A stretch of DNA of 64,000 nt from Rhizodiscina lignyota (GCA_010015805.1 ML978124.1:2524594-2588593); one strand, 5' to 3'; positions 22,508-35,124 are shown, counted from the stretch's first letter. Notes: generated by a model not told the origin, from the letters alone. Made by a program: numbers and translations.

Positions 22508-24709
22508 ATGGCTCAGAGTCTCCGTTGGGTGCCTCAGGACTCAAAGCCTCGTGCTCCTCGCATATCCAACGATGAATGGAACCGACACAAAGATGAGCTG
22601 TGCAATCTGTACCGAATCAAGACGCTACAAGAAGTGATGGTGCATATGAGCGCTGTTTATGGCTTTCATGCAACGTCAGTCTCCCGATCATTTGATCGTC
22701 ATTCCCAAAGTAGGGCGTCGACGCAGGGAATCTGACGAATTAGTAGACAGAGGCAATATGTCTCTCAGTTCGAGAAATGGGGTATCCGAAAGTATAGCAA
22801 GGCAAGCGAAGCCAGCTTTACATCACTTCGAATGTTCCCATCTAGCACGACGGGTCTATCCGACGCAGAAACGTTGCATACGATCAAGGTTGAAACACGG
22901 TCGCTTAAACGTGGCCTCCCAAGCTTTTCCAACTCTTATACAGACGACGTACATGACAGATCCGATACCATCAAGAAGAAGCATCGTTTCCTTGATGGGT
23001 ACCGAAACGATTTCCTTCCGAAGACAACATCGAAGACCCGCATCACATCCGAAGAATTAATGGGCAATGTCAATGCGAATCTTGAGAAGGATCGTGATGT
23101 GCCTCTTAAACGTGTTGAGGCATGGGCGGAAGGGCGGCCGCTGTTCCATATCCACGCCAGAGGCAACGTGATTTACCAAACTGGTTTACCTCCACTCGAC
23201 CAAGCACTAGTGAAGGCTGACCTCCGAAATCTGAAACACGCGGCAGAGTTCAATCATACTTTAGGTTACGGCACAAGAGCATTCGATTTGTACGACAAGA
23301 TCATCTATCTCTTGCAAAACTCCGATGCCTCCCCAGTATGGGAATGGACATGGGCGTTTACTGGGTACATTCAGAGCGCCATCAAATTTCGCTGCGATTT
23401 AGGCAAAGACAAAGTAGAGGCCGCCAGAACGTTACTGGAGGCTGCGATCAACGACTTGCATGGCAACGACTCGCTTGCGCCAATTTATATCCTGAAGAGT
23501 CTTCTTATGGATATGACCAAGGCCATTCCGAAAGCTGTGCCGGAGAAACCGGAAGAACTTCTTAGCTCGCCCAAGCCCGACATTACTGGAGATGCATTGA
23601 TCAAATATCTTCCAGATCACGATCGGTCAATGGATCTCTGGACATACACCTCGTGGGAACTTCAGGCGAAACGGCAGTTGCTTGATAAAGACGACGTTTC
23701 ATACAGAATCAAATTCCTCGCTGAAGATGCGGCAATGAAAGATCGGCTTATCTATCGTCTTCCTGGCCCTTTCGAGCTCGAATTTGGCGTTATGAAGAAT
23801 CCATGTCTACGTTCATGTATCCGGTGGTGTTATCACACGCTTGCTGAACTCCGCTGCGATACGGACAAACTTACGGACGAGTTTTCTGCAGCAGTTGCGG
23901 CAGCTGACTTCGATGGTGGTAACGAACAAATTGTCACCTTTGCTTTGCTATGTCTGAAGTGGCACGCTGAGCAGCTTGGGTCGCCTGAGTGGTCATATCC
24001 AGCTGTCGAATGTCTCTCATGGATAGCCAATGCTGAATTATGGATGGGCATATCTGCATACAAGGTTCTCCGCACTGTGGTCGAGATGCTCTTCACCTTT
24101 AAACCAGAATCCTATGAGCAGTGGATAAACGCCGCTAATTCATGGATGGGGTTCGAGTCACTTCATTCGAAATACAAGGATGCCTTGGACTACGTCAACC
24201 AAAGTGCTGCAGCTCTCATGCGGCAGAACGATACCTATTTGGCGCGCTTATTTCTTGACACTTTTGCAACTCTACATGTTACCATAAAATCGGAGAGTGA
24301 AACTGTTAGACGAAGGGTGGAAGTGGACAAGCCGCCACAAAGATTACACGTCCGAGAAGCTCATTCTTTGTTGGAGTACACAGCACGATTTCCAAACGCG
24401 AATGCAACACATCAAGGAGGGGAAGAAGAAGGTCTCGGACCAGTCAGCTCAACCACTACATCAACCAATACCGCTGCAAGAGCCCTCCCTCCTTTGGGGA
24501 CCTCGCCACAATCCGAGGGATCAGAGTCCTTTCGCCAACTGAAATCCATCCGAGACCGTATGCAGCTGTCTCGCCCTGCAGGAAATGAATCGTCAACACC
24601 ATCAAAAGTCTTCAAATCGGGATCCACCGATACTAACTTCGTCTCGTGGATATCACATTTATGTGGCTCGTTTCAGAGTTCACTTAGCCTATCGTCGCCA
24701 CGGACTTGA
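22508..24709 (+). CDS. Clr5-domain protein
   Basis: Exons are 22508-22674 and 22747-24709, giving about 709 residues. The joined N-terminus matches the Clr5 domain: EWNRHKDELCNLYRIKTLQE, HMSAVYGFHAT, then RQYVSQFEKWGIRKYSK. The acceptor TAGTAG at 22746 gives the best domain alignment. Most of the remainder is a helical region without catalytic motifs (WEWTWAFTGYIQSAIKFRCD, MDLWTYTSWELQAKRQLL). The last ~140 residues are Ser-rich in the annotated frame. An overlapping plus frame at 24297-24542 is also open and Trp-rich, so the C-terminus is uncertain. Clr5 proteins include nuclear silencing factors in fission yeast; filamentous fungal copies are mostly uncharacterised. Confidence 0.75.
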
Positions 24710-24837
24710 TGTTCATAAGCGGGTGAATTGTTGTAGGCGGCGACCAGGACGATGTCCGTGAACACCGCGAATAAGGTTTCATGAACCCAAGCGGAGAAAT
24801 GACTGTCAGCTGTGGTTCATGGGCCTGCATTGGACTC

Positions 24838-27303
24838 TCAGCCGAGATCCCATCGTTCACCGTCGAAAAAGCCCTCCATATTCGTAAAGTCCATACCGTG
24901 GCTAAATAGATCGAAGCAACTAGCCGTTGGCGTAAGCGAATCATCTAGGTCATTCTCGCGTAGGAAGTTTTCCTGCAGTGAGATATACGAGCCGGAGCCC
25001 ACTGCGTTGGTCTGTAATCCCTCGTCCAATTGGACGAAGCTATCTGTGACGATAGTATCGGATTCGTCATTCGCAGGCCCGACGTCTTCAGCTTCTTGGC
25101 TTGTTCCGTGACTATTTGGTCGGTTATCGTCTTGTTCGTCATCGTCTTGATCTGGAGAACTGGGTTCTGACGGATTGTAGGGCCGAAGAATGAACGCACC
25201 TTCAGTGCGGTGTGGCAGTTTAAAAAGGGCTTTGCTGGGAAGCAGAACATCGTGTATATTCTTCTCTGAAGTGAACGAGGGAGTTCCATATACCAGGTCC
25301 CGTACTATTTCTTCCGAAAATGAGAACATTCTGCCGTAGCCGAAATAAAGCTGTTTTTGCAAAGCTTGATACTACAAGGCAATCCAATATGTCAGCAAGA
25401 AATGCAATTGTACCCAATGCTCGATTCGTAAATGCGTGGCGTACCAGGGAATTAAGAACTGGCCAGTACTCCTTCAGCTCCTGTAGAATGAGGAGGCACA
25501 CTGCACATTTGGCCCATGAAGAGTACGAAGCCGACGAGGTCGATTTGGGGCTACACATTGTGCCGTGGACAGATCCAGCCATGAATGCGCAGTAACCCAC
25601 GAAGCAAGGCACCTTGGAGAAGTCTGGGGTAGTCGCCAGATATGCTTTGCTCAGATTTGCGAATTGATCCGCGTTGGAAAGCGTTGCTCTTGCGCAGAAC
25701 TCCACCAGGTTCGGAGAGAGCTTCTGCCTTGCTTTGGACCCAGAGAAGCAAGGCACTGCAGAAGCGTTCAAATACACTAAGCAAAGATGGTACATTGATC
25801 GAAGGAAATACGAGTTCCTCTGCACTCGTTCTGGGTTGTCTGGCCTCATAACATCGTCGTCCATTAGCTCCCCCGGAACGATGCTTTGGAATCGCTGCAA
25901 CTTCGAATCTAGCTCGAAGAACGATGTCAGGTAGACGGAAGAAGTGGCATTCCAGGATCGGCGCACGAATTGTTTAGCTTGTCTCCTTCACAGTGAGTTA
26001 GGTCAAACATCTAGCAACGTTCATTAAAGCTTACCAGAGGTTGAAAAGTCCAACACAGTAGAATGAGCAATCTCTGAAGCTGCGATCATCCCAAAGCATC
26101 CAGTCACTGATATCTGTAGCTCTGGTATCTCCATGCGTGGAAGTGTCTTGCTCGGATTCATTGGAATTCTCCAACTCCGGGACGGGATTGAAAGATTCAT
26201 CTGCGTCGCAATCAGAACATACAGAGGCGGAATCGAGCAAGCAGCTCTTGATCCAACAAGCCCAACGCAACTTCATAGGCATGGAGGTGTTGTTTGGAAT
26301 GCGCATCGAGCCTCCGCCGCCATTTCTCTGCAACCTCCGCAAGAGAATACGAGATGACTCGCGAGAGACACCTGTACTATTTGTTATCTTTCTGCCTTGA
26401 GAGATGTGTTTGGGAAGATACAGTCGCATGGATTCTCTTAGACTTACTGGAATAGATTGTGCTTCGATCCAATTCTCCAACAGCAAACCAGTACAACCCC
26501 AGAATCTCACACGCACGAATAGTAGCGAGACAGGGCTTGTCGCAGTTTGTCAGAACCAGTTTACTGCCAGCTTCCGCCCATGAACGGCCCTTTGTGCCTA
26601 GCGTGGCAAACGCCTCTAATCCAGTCTTCTTCGCAACGAGGCTGTTTTTGGGTGCGTGAAGGAATCTGTGCGAAATACTCAAGTTAGCGGCTGATGCGAA
26701 TGTCATGCATCAAAAATGCTTGCGTTGGGAATACCGACAAAGATGCTAGAGCAAACACGCTCAGCAGAACGTATTCCGGAAGGGTTGACGCGTGGTAATC
26801 CTCGACGAAGCTTTTGTGCTCGAAGAGAAGAGAAGCGGTAAAGACGCGCGTGAAGTAAATCTCAATGAGGAAGAGGCCAACTTCCGTCTCAGGCAGTTGT
26901 CTTTCTTCTGCAGAGACATTTCGATGTGGTTGTTCGGCCATGGTCTGCCCAGACTTGTTCAGTCCACGCCCTGTCCTGGTCTTGTATTGCCATCTCGCAC
27001 TGTGTCTCGAAAACTCACTCGAGGTTGTTCAGCGCTGATCCTCATGTTCGTTGGTGAAGGCATTTGTGCTGGCACGCCTCGAATGGACGCTAGATGTCGT
27101 CTATCTGGCGGTCGTGGGTATTGGCATTGCCAGTGCCGTTGGGTGCACCGGAGACATGAAGGTTTTCGTCTGGAGCATCGTATCTATATAACGGGTCCAT
27201 GTATTAGCTTCCAAATTCCTGGGCGAGAATTTAGGCACTGTAGAAACATGCTGACCTTTTGTGAACGACAGCGCAAGCAAGCTGTTTCTGAGAGTCGTTC
27301 CAT
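24838..27303 (-). CDS. Zn2Cys6 transcription factor (seven exons, Fungal_trans domain)
   Basis: Exons are 27303-27256, 27183-27019, 26944-26739, 26665-26448, 26371-26035, 25985-25445 and 25371-24838, totalling 682 residues in continuous frame. The zinc cluster is split by intron 1: exon 1 (48 nt) ends ETACLRCRSQK and exon 2 starts IRCSRRKPSCLRC with the last Cys in HWQCQYPR, giving exact CX2CX6CX6CX2CX6C spacing. The PF04082 body includes EVGLFLIEIYFTRVFTASLL, the E-I-L-G-L-Y-W-F-A-V-G-E segment and LRWACWIKSCLLDSAS. An acidic tail (PDQDDDEQDDNR) could activate transcription. It sits 3' of the MBL-fold and fumarylacetoacetase pair, a plausible target. Confidence 0.85.
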
Positions 27304-27685
27304 AGAGGAAGTTGGTCGAGTCTGATTCAACTATCCTTGTCGTCGCTTGAGGATTTAACCAACGCCTGTCTGTTTTGCGCTTTGGTATGCAAGAATGAAC
27401 AAGATACCCAAGGCATGAGGAAAGCTTTGGCACACATTTCGGACAATCGCGATTACGGTCTGATGTCTCCGGGCATGGAGAGGAGCGGAAGCGTGGGATC
27501 AGCTGAAGGGACAAATGCGGGGAAAGCACCCTGAGCTAGAGAATCTCGGGGGCTTAGCGTGCCCAGAATTTCGGTACATGCCCTCCCCGAGCTGCGAGTT
27601 CACTCTGAACTTCTTCAACATCATTCTACTCTGTATGGAGCACATCCACTGAGCTCTCGCTCCATTGTCTTTAAATACAATGCTA

Positions 27686-28771
27686 TCAAAAGTCCCATTC
27701 GCCTTCCAAAGTATCTGTATGAGCAATCCAAATCAATGCGTTGGAACCTTCGCCCTTTTTTAACTCGGCCGTCTGCCGGATGATTTCGCGAGCCCCCTCT
27801 TCATGTTCATGAAACGTATTTGTTGGCACGACCGAGACCCCTTTTCCAAATGGCGCTTCCGGATGATGGACAAAATGATAGCAGTGGAAGCAATCGCCTC
27901 CCAGAAATGCCCACTTCACTTCGCCAGACTTTGACTTCAGACGCGCCAAGGCGGCCAAATTTCCTGGACAATGTCCTGGCGCATCGATAATCCAGAAGCT
28001 GCCGTCGCCAAAGAAGTCGTGCGCATTTTTAAAAGGCCCAAGAGGCTGCCACTTGTGCGGGAGTTTGGATGGCGATGGCAGCTCTTCGATGGGCAGCTCA
28101 GACTTTGTCTTGTCCCAAACTCGGCCATCAAAAGTACTGTCGTCTTCTGTGGGCCACGACTGTCCAGTATATTCGAGTGTACCAGGTCCACAGAGCACTC
28201 GAGCATTTGGATGAAAAGCAGCGGCTGGAAAATGTGGTCCCAGTGAGCATGACTATGGACGATTCTGTCAGCCAGGGACATTCATATGTGGTATCAGACG
28301 AAACCGACGCCCAGACATCTAGCAGTCCCGGGATATTCTCCACTCACCTTGCGATGATATATTTCACATCGTTTGGATCTAGACCAAGGGACTTGACGTC
28401 CTGATCTGGACTTGTTGCCGCCGGCTCCGTATTGAACACCTTGTGCTGCACTCTTTGTATCCTTGGTGGGTACAGTGAAAGGTCCTTCACCGGATTCATT
28501 TGTCAGCAATGCTCCGAATAATCGAGCCGGTACTATGGCCAGAGCATTGGAAGTTCCTTACGTGCGCGACACCCAAGTCAAACCACAGCGTCGTGTTTGT
28601 CGGTTCATGAGAGATGAAGAACATCCAGGATGTCGGCGAAAGCCTCCCCTGTAGTCCCTCTATCGCCAATGATGCTGGAATACTGAAATGACACGTGTAA
28701 AATGGCGTGACCTTCACGAAGGCATCCTCGGTGTTTGGCAAGGGAAGTGGGTTATTCGACTTGTAGGCCAT
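27686..28771 (-). pseudogene. Metallo-beta-lactamase-fold hydrolase with a one-base frame break
   Basis: Exons are 28771-28562, 28484-28348 and 28252-27686. The protein would be about 305 residues. MBL motifs are complete: SHAHWDH (HxHxDH), IIDAPGHCPGN (third His), FLGGDCFHC and AHTDTLEGEWDF (final His). Directly after HAHWDH the frame must shift by one base, within the TTTT run at 28229-28232, to continue as PAAAFHPNARVLCGPG. No intron bridges it. Either the gene is newly inactivated or one T was lost in sequencing. Relatives hydrolyse lactones, lactams or thioesters. It shares a 381-bp head-to-head promoter with the fumarylacetoacetase gene. Confidence 0.75.
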
Positions 28772-29152
28772 TTCGGTCAGATTTTCAAGAGTTTGCTAGC
28801 GAGTACTGTAAAGAGAAGGGCACAACTGATTCCATCTTCTTTTCTATAATGTTCAACTCGTGCTTTCCTACTGTCACATCTCATTCTCTCCGATGATACA
28901 GGCAACCCTGCTGCAGGCTGACCGCCGCAGACAGTACAACATTCCCTTCGGTCCGAGCCCCCGGCCCGACCTGATCTTCAGCCTTCCTGCGAAGTTTACA
29001 GAATTAGCGGATCTCGAGATAGAATACGCCACTTTGGTCGTCTATTGGCATTTGTACTTTTGGGCATCTGAGATGCGTTATATATGCACTCCACGGCATC
29101 AAGTATTTACTCCGGACACGCTTAGGAAGACAAGTCAACATTCAGAACCACT
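28772..29152. promoter_or_regulatory. Shared divergent promoter, MBL hydrolase/fumarylacetoacetase
   Basis: 381 bp separate the two ATGs. A TATATA stretch lies at 29,079-29,084, about 70 bp before the fumarylacetoacetase start. The arrangement suggests co-regulation. Confidence 0.45.
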
Positions 29153-30771
29153 ATGGGAGTCAGCTTTCCAATAGACATTGCACCCGACTGCCCGTTCGGT
29201 CATCATAATATTCCATTCGGCATATTCAGCACAGCTTCGGATGTCGGACTCGGAGTGAGTACCAACCAATACCTTGAAGGACCTAAAAGAGAAGCCAAGC
29301 TGATGAGTTTCCTTACAGAATCAACGGCGAGCGGGTGTCGCAATTGGAAATTTCGTTTTGGAGCTCGACGTACTCGCCAAACACGGATTCTTCGAGGGAA
29401 CGACGCTTTCAAGACCCCTGGGGGATGTGTTTCTATCTGTACGTTGACACCTGTTCCGTACAGAATCCCTGGACACCTTGGGGAGAACGATGAGAACTTA
29501 TCACTGACACTCAGCCTGCAGACAGATCTTAATGCATTCGCCACATTTCCAGCAGCAGATCGGAGAGCGGTTCGCACCACCATCGTAGAGAATCTGACAA
29601 ATGGCTCTTCCGCTCTCTACAAAGACGATGCCCTCAATACTGCAGCATTTGTACCCCTTGGCAAAATACAGATGCACCTCCCGATGACCATTACTGACTA
29701 CACGGACTTCTTCTGCTCCCTTGTTCATGCGGAGAACGTGAGTTTCATTTATACCCTTTAGTTCTATCATGCACTAACACTTCTGATAGGCATTACGTCT
29801 TTTAAGTCTTCCAGTTCCGCAGGCCTTTTATGAGTATCCTATGGGATACAACGGTCGAATATCATCCATCGCTGTGTCGAATACTGACGTTGTCCGACCG
29901 AGGGGATTTTTCAGGAGTCCAGGTACGGACCACCCCATATATCAACCAACTCAACAACTCGACTTTGAAGTTGAATTTGGTGCCTTCCTCGCCTCGCCTG
30001 TAGAGGCAGGGAAAAACGTAACGGCCAGGGAAGCAGAAGACTTGATATTTGGCTATGTCCTTCTCAACGACTGGTCATCGAGAGATATACAGAAATATGA
30101 GATGCATCCATTTGGGCCGTTCCATTCGAAAAGCTTCCTTACCAGCATATCTGCTTGGGTTGTGATGCCCGAAGCAATGAGCAACTGCCCGTGCAGAGCG
30201 CCTCCTTCACTTTCCAGCCAGATCTCACCAACGCTGGAAGTTGATGACGCAAACCATGGCCTACACGACGTCCAATTCTCCGTGAAAGTATCTCGTAAGT
30301 CGGTGAACTTGTCTCTCTCTGATCGAACACTAACTATCGAGATCTCAGGCAAGGGAGCACAGGACGTTGACATTGTTCGCTCGAACTTGGCAGATGCGTT
30401 CTGGAGCCATTACCAAATGATCGCTTATCAGTCTTCGTCTGGGTGTGGTATGTCCACAGGTGACTTGCTTGGTAGCGGAACTCTCTCATCTCCGGTTAGT
30501 ACTTGTACAAACTTCGTGTAATTTATGCACAGCTGATATTCTGGCATCTTTCTAGCCTGATAAAATCCAAGAAGACAGCAAGGTCGCGGGCAACGGTTGT
30601 CTCGCAGAGATCTTGGCGTGCAAGCACATTCTTCCTGACGTTGGTGGCCGACCGATGCAATGGCTGGAAGATGGAGATGGTTTGACGATAGAGGGATGGT
30701 TCACGGCGGCGGATGGAACAAAGGCTGGCTTTGGTGGTGTTACCGGTCTTGTAGTGCCTGCAGTACTCTAG
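29153..30771 (+). CDS. Fumarylacetoacetase
   Basis: Six exons: 29153-29254, 29319-29438, 29522-29737, 29790-30294, 30349-30494 and 30556-30771, giving 434 residues, the usual length. Landmarks in order: the N-terminal domain with GVAIGNFVLELDVLAKHGFF; DYTDFFCSLVHAEN, with the metal Asp and catalytic His; LDFEVEFGAFL, with the E-x-E metal ligands; LNDWSSRDIQKYE, with a metal Asp; GPFHSKSF, with the catalytic Lys; and STGDLLGSGTLSSP. The known reaction is hydrolysis of fumarylacetoacetate to fumarate and acetoacetate, the last step of tyrosine/homogentisate breakdown, in the cytosol. Pairing with an MBL hydrolase suggests a dedicated aromatic-catabolism role rather than the housekeeping copy. 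Confidence 0.9.
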
Positions 30772-31653
30772 GTGGACTTGGATCAAATGCATTGGCGCCA
30801 TACGTGGTCGTTTCACGAAATCGGCTTTCAACGGAAGTTGCTACCCCTCCTGGCCGACCCCGAGCACCATTTAGCCATCCATGAATATCTTCTGCAGACA
30901 TTCACCAAATCCATTCCGTGAAATCAGTGCTCAGCCTGAGATCTCAACTCCTTGTAAGACCGGAGCGGGTCATGTGACCCGGGCCGGCCCCTGACATCCA
31001 TCGGAGTTCCACAAACGTTCTTCTCAGCCTCCACAAACTTCTCCAGCTTTCTCCAAGGTCACCATGTGCATCCACAGCCCCCCTTGATCGCGGATTTTGT
31101 CGCGGTAGTGGTCTCAGCCTTGTCGCACATGATTCTGCAGCAATATGTCGGCTGATCAAGAATGCAGATGTTGAGCATGAGTCACCCTGAATTCGACCGA
31201 CCCTTTCCTCCGCCATCTTCCAAGTGTGCGCTCCCGTAGCCTCTTCATTAATTATCCAAGTTATGTCGCGTTCTCAAGCTCGGTGTATCCCAAATTCAGC
31301 CCGCATGCTTCTCTTCCACGCCATTTGGGCGGCACAGCACTTAGCATACAGTCTAAGAGACCGGTCCGGTGACTCTTAGCCACTTCCTTCAGTCTCAAGT
31401 TTCCATTAGTGCCCAATCCGACCACTTGAATACAAGGTATGCCATATACATTCATGACCTACGGACACAGGCAAACCACTGTCAACAATGAGGTCGGGCC
31501 GCGGTTCGCAATCGTGTCTTCTTTCCCCTTCCTCCGTGATATCACACTGGGTCTTCATTTTTATGTCCCGTTCTGCTATCTTATTTGTCTCCGCAACTGT
31601 CTGCTCGGTTCATACTCGATTTTGTCACTGGAGGGCATACACAGGCAAACATA
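30772..31653. other. Intergenic region
   Basis: No gene is recognised. The upstream part precedes the transporter pseudogene. Confidence 0.4.
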
Positions 31654-32880
31654 ATGACTGCACAGAATACTCTCGATTCAATCGAAGACGCGATCCAGCA
31701 TGAGCGGGCGCGACGCAGCACCACAAGGGCGGTTGGAGAGGAACTGTTCGATCCTCATATCTACGACGACCAGGAAGATCCTCACCGTGCTGCGCACGAG
31801 GATGTCGATGTCGATGTCAAGGTCAGCATATCCACTTGGATCACAATCCTCTTCATCAATTTCACATTTCAGTCATCTTTGATCTCCACGCTCCTCACCG
31901 TGTTTCCTATAATTGTGCTAATTACTCTGGAGCTCCAAGGATCGACACTGAGCTCCAACTGGATGGCTTCTGCCGACCTTTGTCCGGGAGCTTGGCTTTT
32001 GCAATTGCGGGCCAGTTGAGTGACTGCTTTGAAGGTTTGGCCGCCGACATATCCTCTTGTGCGGTCAGAAATTTCTCATTGTTGGCCACATCGTTGGTGC
32101 CACTTCACACAGCGTCGGGTAGAGCATCGCGGCAATGACGATACTTGGTCTGGGAACTGGGACAACGCTTGTGTAAGTTGGCATTGCTTAGTGGGCGACA
32201 TTTATATCGGCTTTCGAATTTCACTTAAGATTTGCAGAGTTTATCTTGGCACCAAGGGCACCTCGGAGCTGCTCCCGAACGAGTATCGCTCCGTTGATCT
32301 GCATCTACAGAGGTGCAGCTTCTCGTTTTCAGTACCTTTGGGCCCTTAAAGTTAATTGCACGCTCGCTATTTAACAACACAACATGGTGATGGCTCTATT
32401 ATATTGGTCTGATCGCAGGTCGGTGCTTTCAAATAGAATGGCCGACTCCATCCCTCGCAGGGCGGCCGACGCCGTGATTGCTTTGGGTTTTACTGTCGAC
32501 CGTATTCCTTCTCTTGTCGTGGCGTGGCACCAGGAGAGCCATCACAGCTTTTTGGCATCCATATTCGAATTGTTCAAGCTGCCGACGAAGCTGTTAGATG
32601 GGAATACACCGACGCTTTCAAGGTTGTGTGGCTAGTGTCGATACCCTTGGGTGGTAGCTCTCTTTTTCGCGGATATTGTTCGAAACCCGTTGCCATATTT
32701 TACAAATCACACTGCTGTCACTACGGAGAAAGAAAACATGAAGCTACGAGATTGGCGAGGTAAGCAAGTAGCTAAGCAAGGAGATGGTAGTAAGTTTAGC
32801 CCGGATATGTTGGGGAATGAGCACATCGAAGACACCGGTGCCTACAAATACAACCGCCCGAAATCATTGGTTAGTCATTG
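31654..32880 (+). pseudogene. Decayed TRI12/siderophore-type MFS transporter
   Basis: The ATG at 31654 opens MTAQNTLDSIEDAIQ and a first helix STWITILFINFTFQSSLIST, then LELQGSTLSSNWMAS. Recognisable MFS pieces continue in different frames: GSLAFAIAGQLSD, HILLCGQKFLIVGHIVGAT, SIAAMTILGLGTGTTL, LLPNEYRS, ARSLFNNTTW, WLYYIGLIAG and YTDAFKVVWLVSIPLG. At least three frame shifts are required, plus in-frame stops such as TAG at 32120-32122 (CAG expected) and TGA near 32,393 (TGG expected). Intact relatives import ferric siderophores or export trichothecenes. A transposon lies about 140 bp beyond its 3' end. Confidence 0.75.
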
Positions 32881-33024
32881 AATAGTGTAACAATATCCCA
32901 AAACAACTCTTTACAGAATCCACCATGCCAGGACTTAGATAAAGGAGCGAGGAAGGAATTGTTCACCGGGGTCACTTGGACAATTGCGGAGCGGAGGTTC
33001 ATTACTTCTTTAGGAATATGGTTA

Positions 33025-33112
33025 TTCGTTAAATGGTAGGCCACGAGGCTTGGCGCGAACACCAGACGCGTTTCTAAGCGATTTCTTATATAATCGCGTC
33101 TGTATCTCGCAA
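33025..33112 (+). repeat. Left terminal inverted repeat
   Basis: Begins TTCGTTAAATGGTAGGCCAC. It pairs with 36482-36569 with three mismatches in 88 bases, all C/T or G/A transitions, the RIP signature. Confidence 0.9.
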
Positions 33113-33650
33113 CGCATATGGTTTAAAGGTATTATTTAAATACTAAAAATTAATTCCTGGTTCTAAGTGTATACCTACGCGGTTTTTCTGTTATTAAGGG
33201 TATTTTAATCCTACTATAGGCCTTTATAAATGCCTTACTTAAAATATATGCCTATAATAATTACCTTAGTTAACGATACTACTACTATTCTAAGTACTAT
33301 ACGTACTAATAATTAGAGAGATAGTAAAGAGGAAGAGGAGGAGGGTACTAAGGAGGATAAATATAAAAGTAGTACTAAAAATAAGGCTAAAGATACTAGT
33401 AAAACTAAATTAGACGATATTATAGTAGTTAAAAGTACTTCTCCTCCTATTTTAAGTAGCCTACCTATATCTACTATACCTCTTTTATCTTTTACTATAC
33501 TATTAACTTAAATATAAAGATCTTTACGCCTTTTAAAGCCTTCTAAAAAGCGTATTACTAATAATAATAAACCTATATAGACTTAAGAGCTAAGCTAATA
33601 GAAAGGCTATAAAAAAGGTTAGAAAACGACTTAGAAAACAACTTAAAAAA

Positions 33651-33710
33651 AGACTATAAAGTAGACTATAAAGTAGACTATAAAATAGACTATAAAATAG
33701 ACTATAAAGC
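33651..33710 (+). repeat. 12-bp tandem repeat, five units
   Basis: Five consecutive AGACTATAAARY-type units (AGACTATAAAGT twice, AGACTATAAAAT twice, AGACTATAAAGC once) inside the transposon. If it was coding it would have been a four-residue repeat. Confidence 0.85.
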
Positions 33711-35124
33711 TAGCTACGAACTTAGTACCCTTACTAATTAGGTAGCTCTTAAAACGATATAAATCTTTAAAGTTAGTTAACTCTCTTAAATATCTATATA
33801 TAAATATCGATATAAAGATCTTACTAAGTATAGTAGTTAAGTAGGCGTTAGATAAATTTACTTTTAAGTGTATATAGCTTATAAAGGTATATAAGCTTAA
33901 TAGCTATAAAAAGAAGTAAATAAAAGACTTTATAGTAGCCTTTTAAGAGGAGTAGAGTATAAATATTAAGAAGTATAATCTAGCTATAAAGATTATAGTA
34001 TTAATAAATAGTAAAGGTATAAAGACTAATAAGTTTACGTATTTTAATAATAAATAGGTTTACTTATAAGACCTTATTCAAAATTATAATTCGTATAGTA
34101 GGAAGGATATTATAGTCGAATTCTCGTACATATTTACGAGCCTAGATTTAGAATTTATAAAAGAGAACTATATTAAGCTTATAAAGGTAGGACTAGTATT
34201 AAAGTAGTTATCTAAATTAAAAAAGACTTTAAGTAGTAGTAGGACTTTAATAATAAAGTAGTAAAAGACTTTAATAGTATAAATAGTAGAGAATATAACT
34301 ATTATAGCTAAAGAATTAAAGCTTTTCTTTAGTAAGTAGGCCTACTTTACTACTAGTTATAAGAATTATAAGAGAGGACTATACTAAAGAGAACTAGATA
34401 TAAATAACGATAATCCTTAGTATTACTACTTAATTAGCCTAAATATAAGATGTTACTAGGTATTTTAAATTGCTTTTAAAAAGGTATTAGCTAAAGAACC
34501 TTTTTTAGTAACTGTAAAACGACTTTTAGTAGCTAGAAATAGCGTTAAAAACTACCTTATTAAGTAGTAGCCTTTATAGTAGCTATAAGTAGTTAGATTT
34601 CCTCTATTCTAGCTATTTATATTCTTTAAGGTATTATAAGCACTTATATAAACTATAAAGTAGTAGTAGTAATTATAACCTCTTTAATTAAGTCTTATAT
34701 AACTTAATAATAACGCTAAGGTATAGCTTAAGCGCTTTTTTAAGTATATAAAAGAGTAGCCTACATTTTAAAAGTATAAAGTATAGCTAATAGCGATTAA
34801 AATAGTACTAAATAAAGAATAATACGACTTAAAATACTTATAGAATAAGGTAAGAGAAGACTAATAAATAGAGTAAAGCTTTAAGAATAGAATACTATAC
34901 TATTTAAGGCGTTAGATTCGCCTATTTAAGAACTATAATTAGTTAAATTTCGACTCGTAAAATACTTTATATTTATCTATATAATATCCCTTATAAATTT
35001 AGTATAGTCTTACATTTATCTTAATAGCAATTTATATCGAAAAGTACGAAAATTAAGCGCTTTTTCTATTTTCCTACGAAAGTTTCTTATATCTATATAA
35101 CGACCATAAATTTTAGAGGAGGCG

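Noticed and set aside
33651-33710. CRISPR-like array
   Set aside because: The repeats are contiguous 12-mers without spacers, in a eukaryotic transposon.
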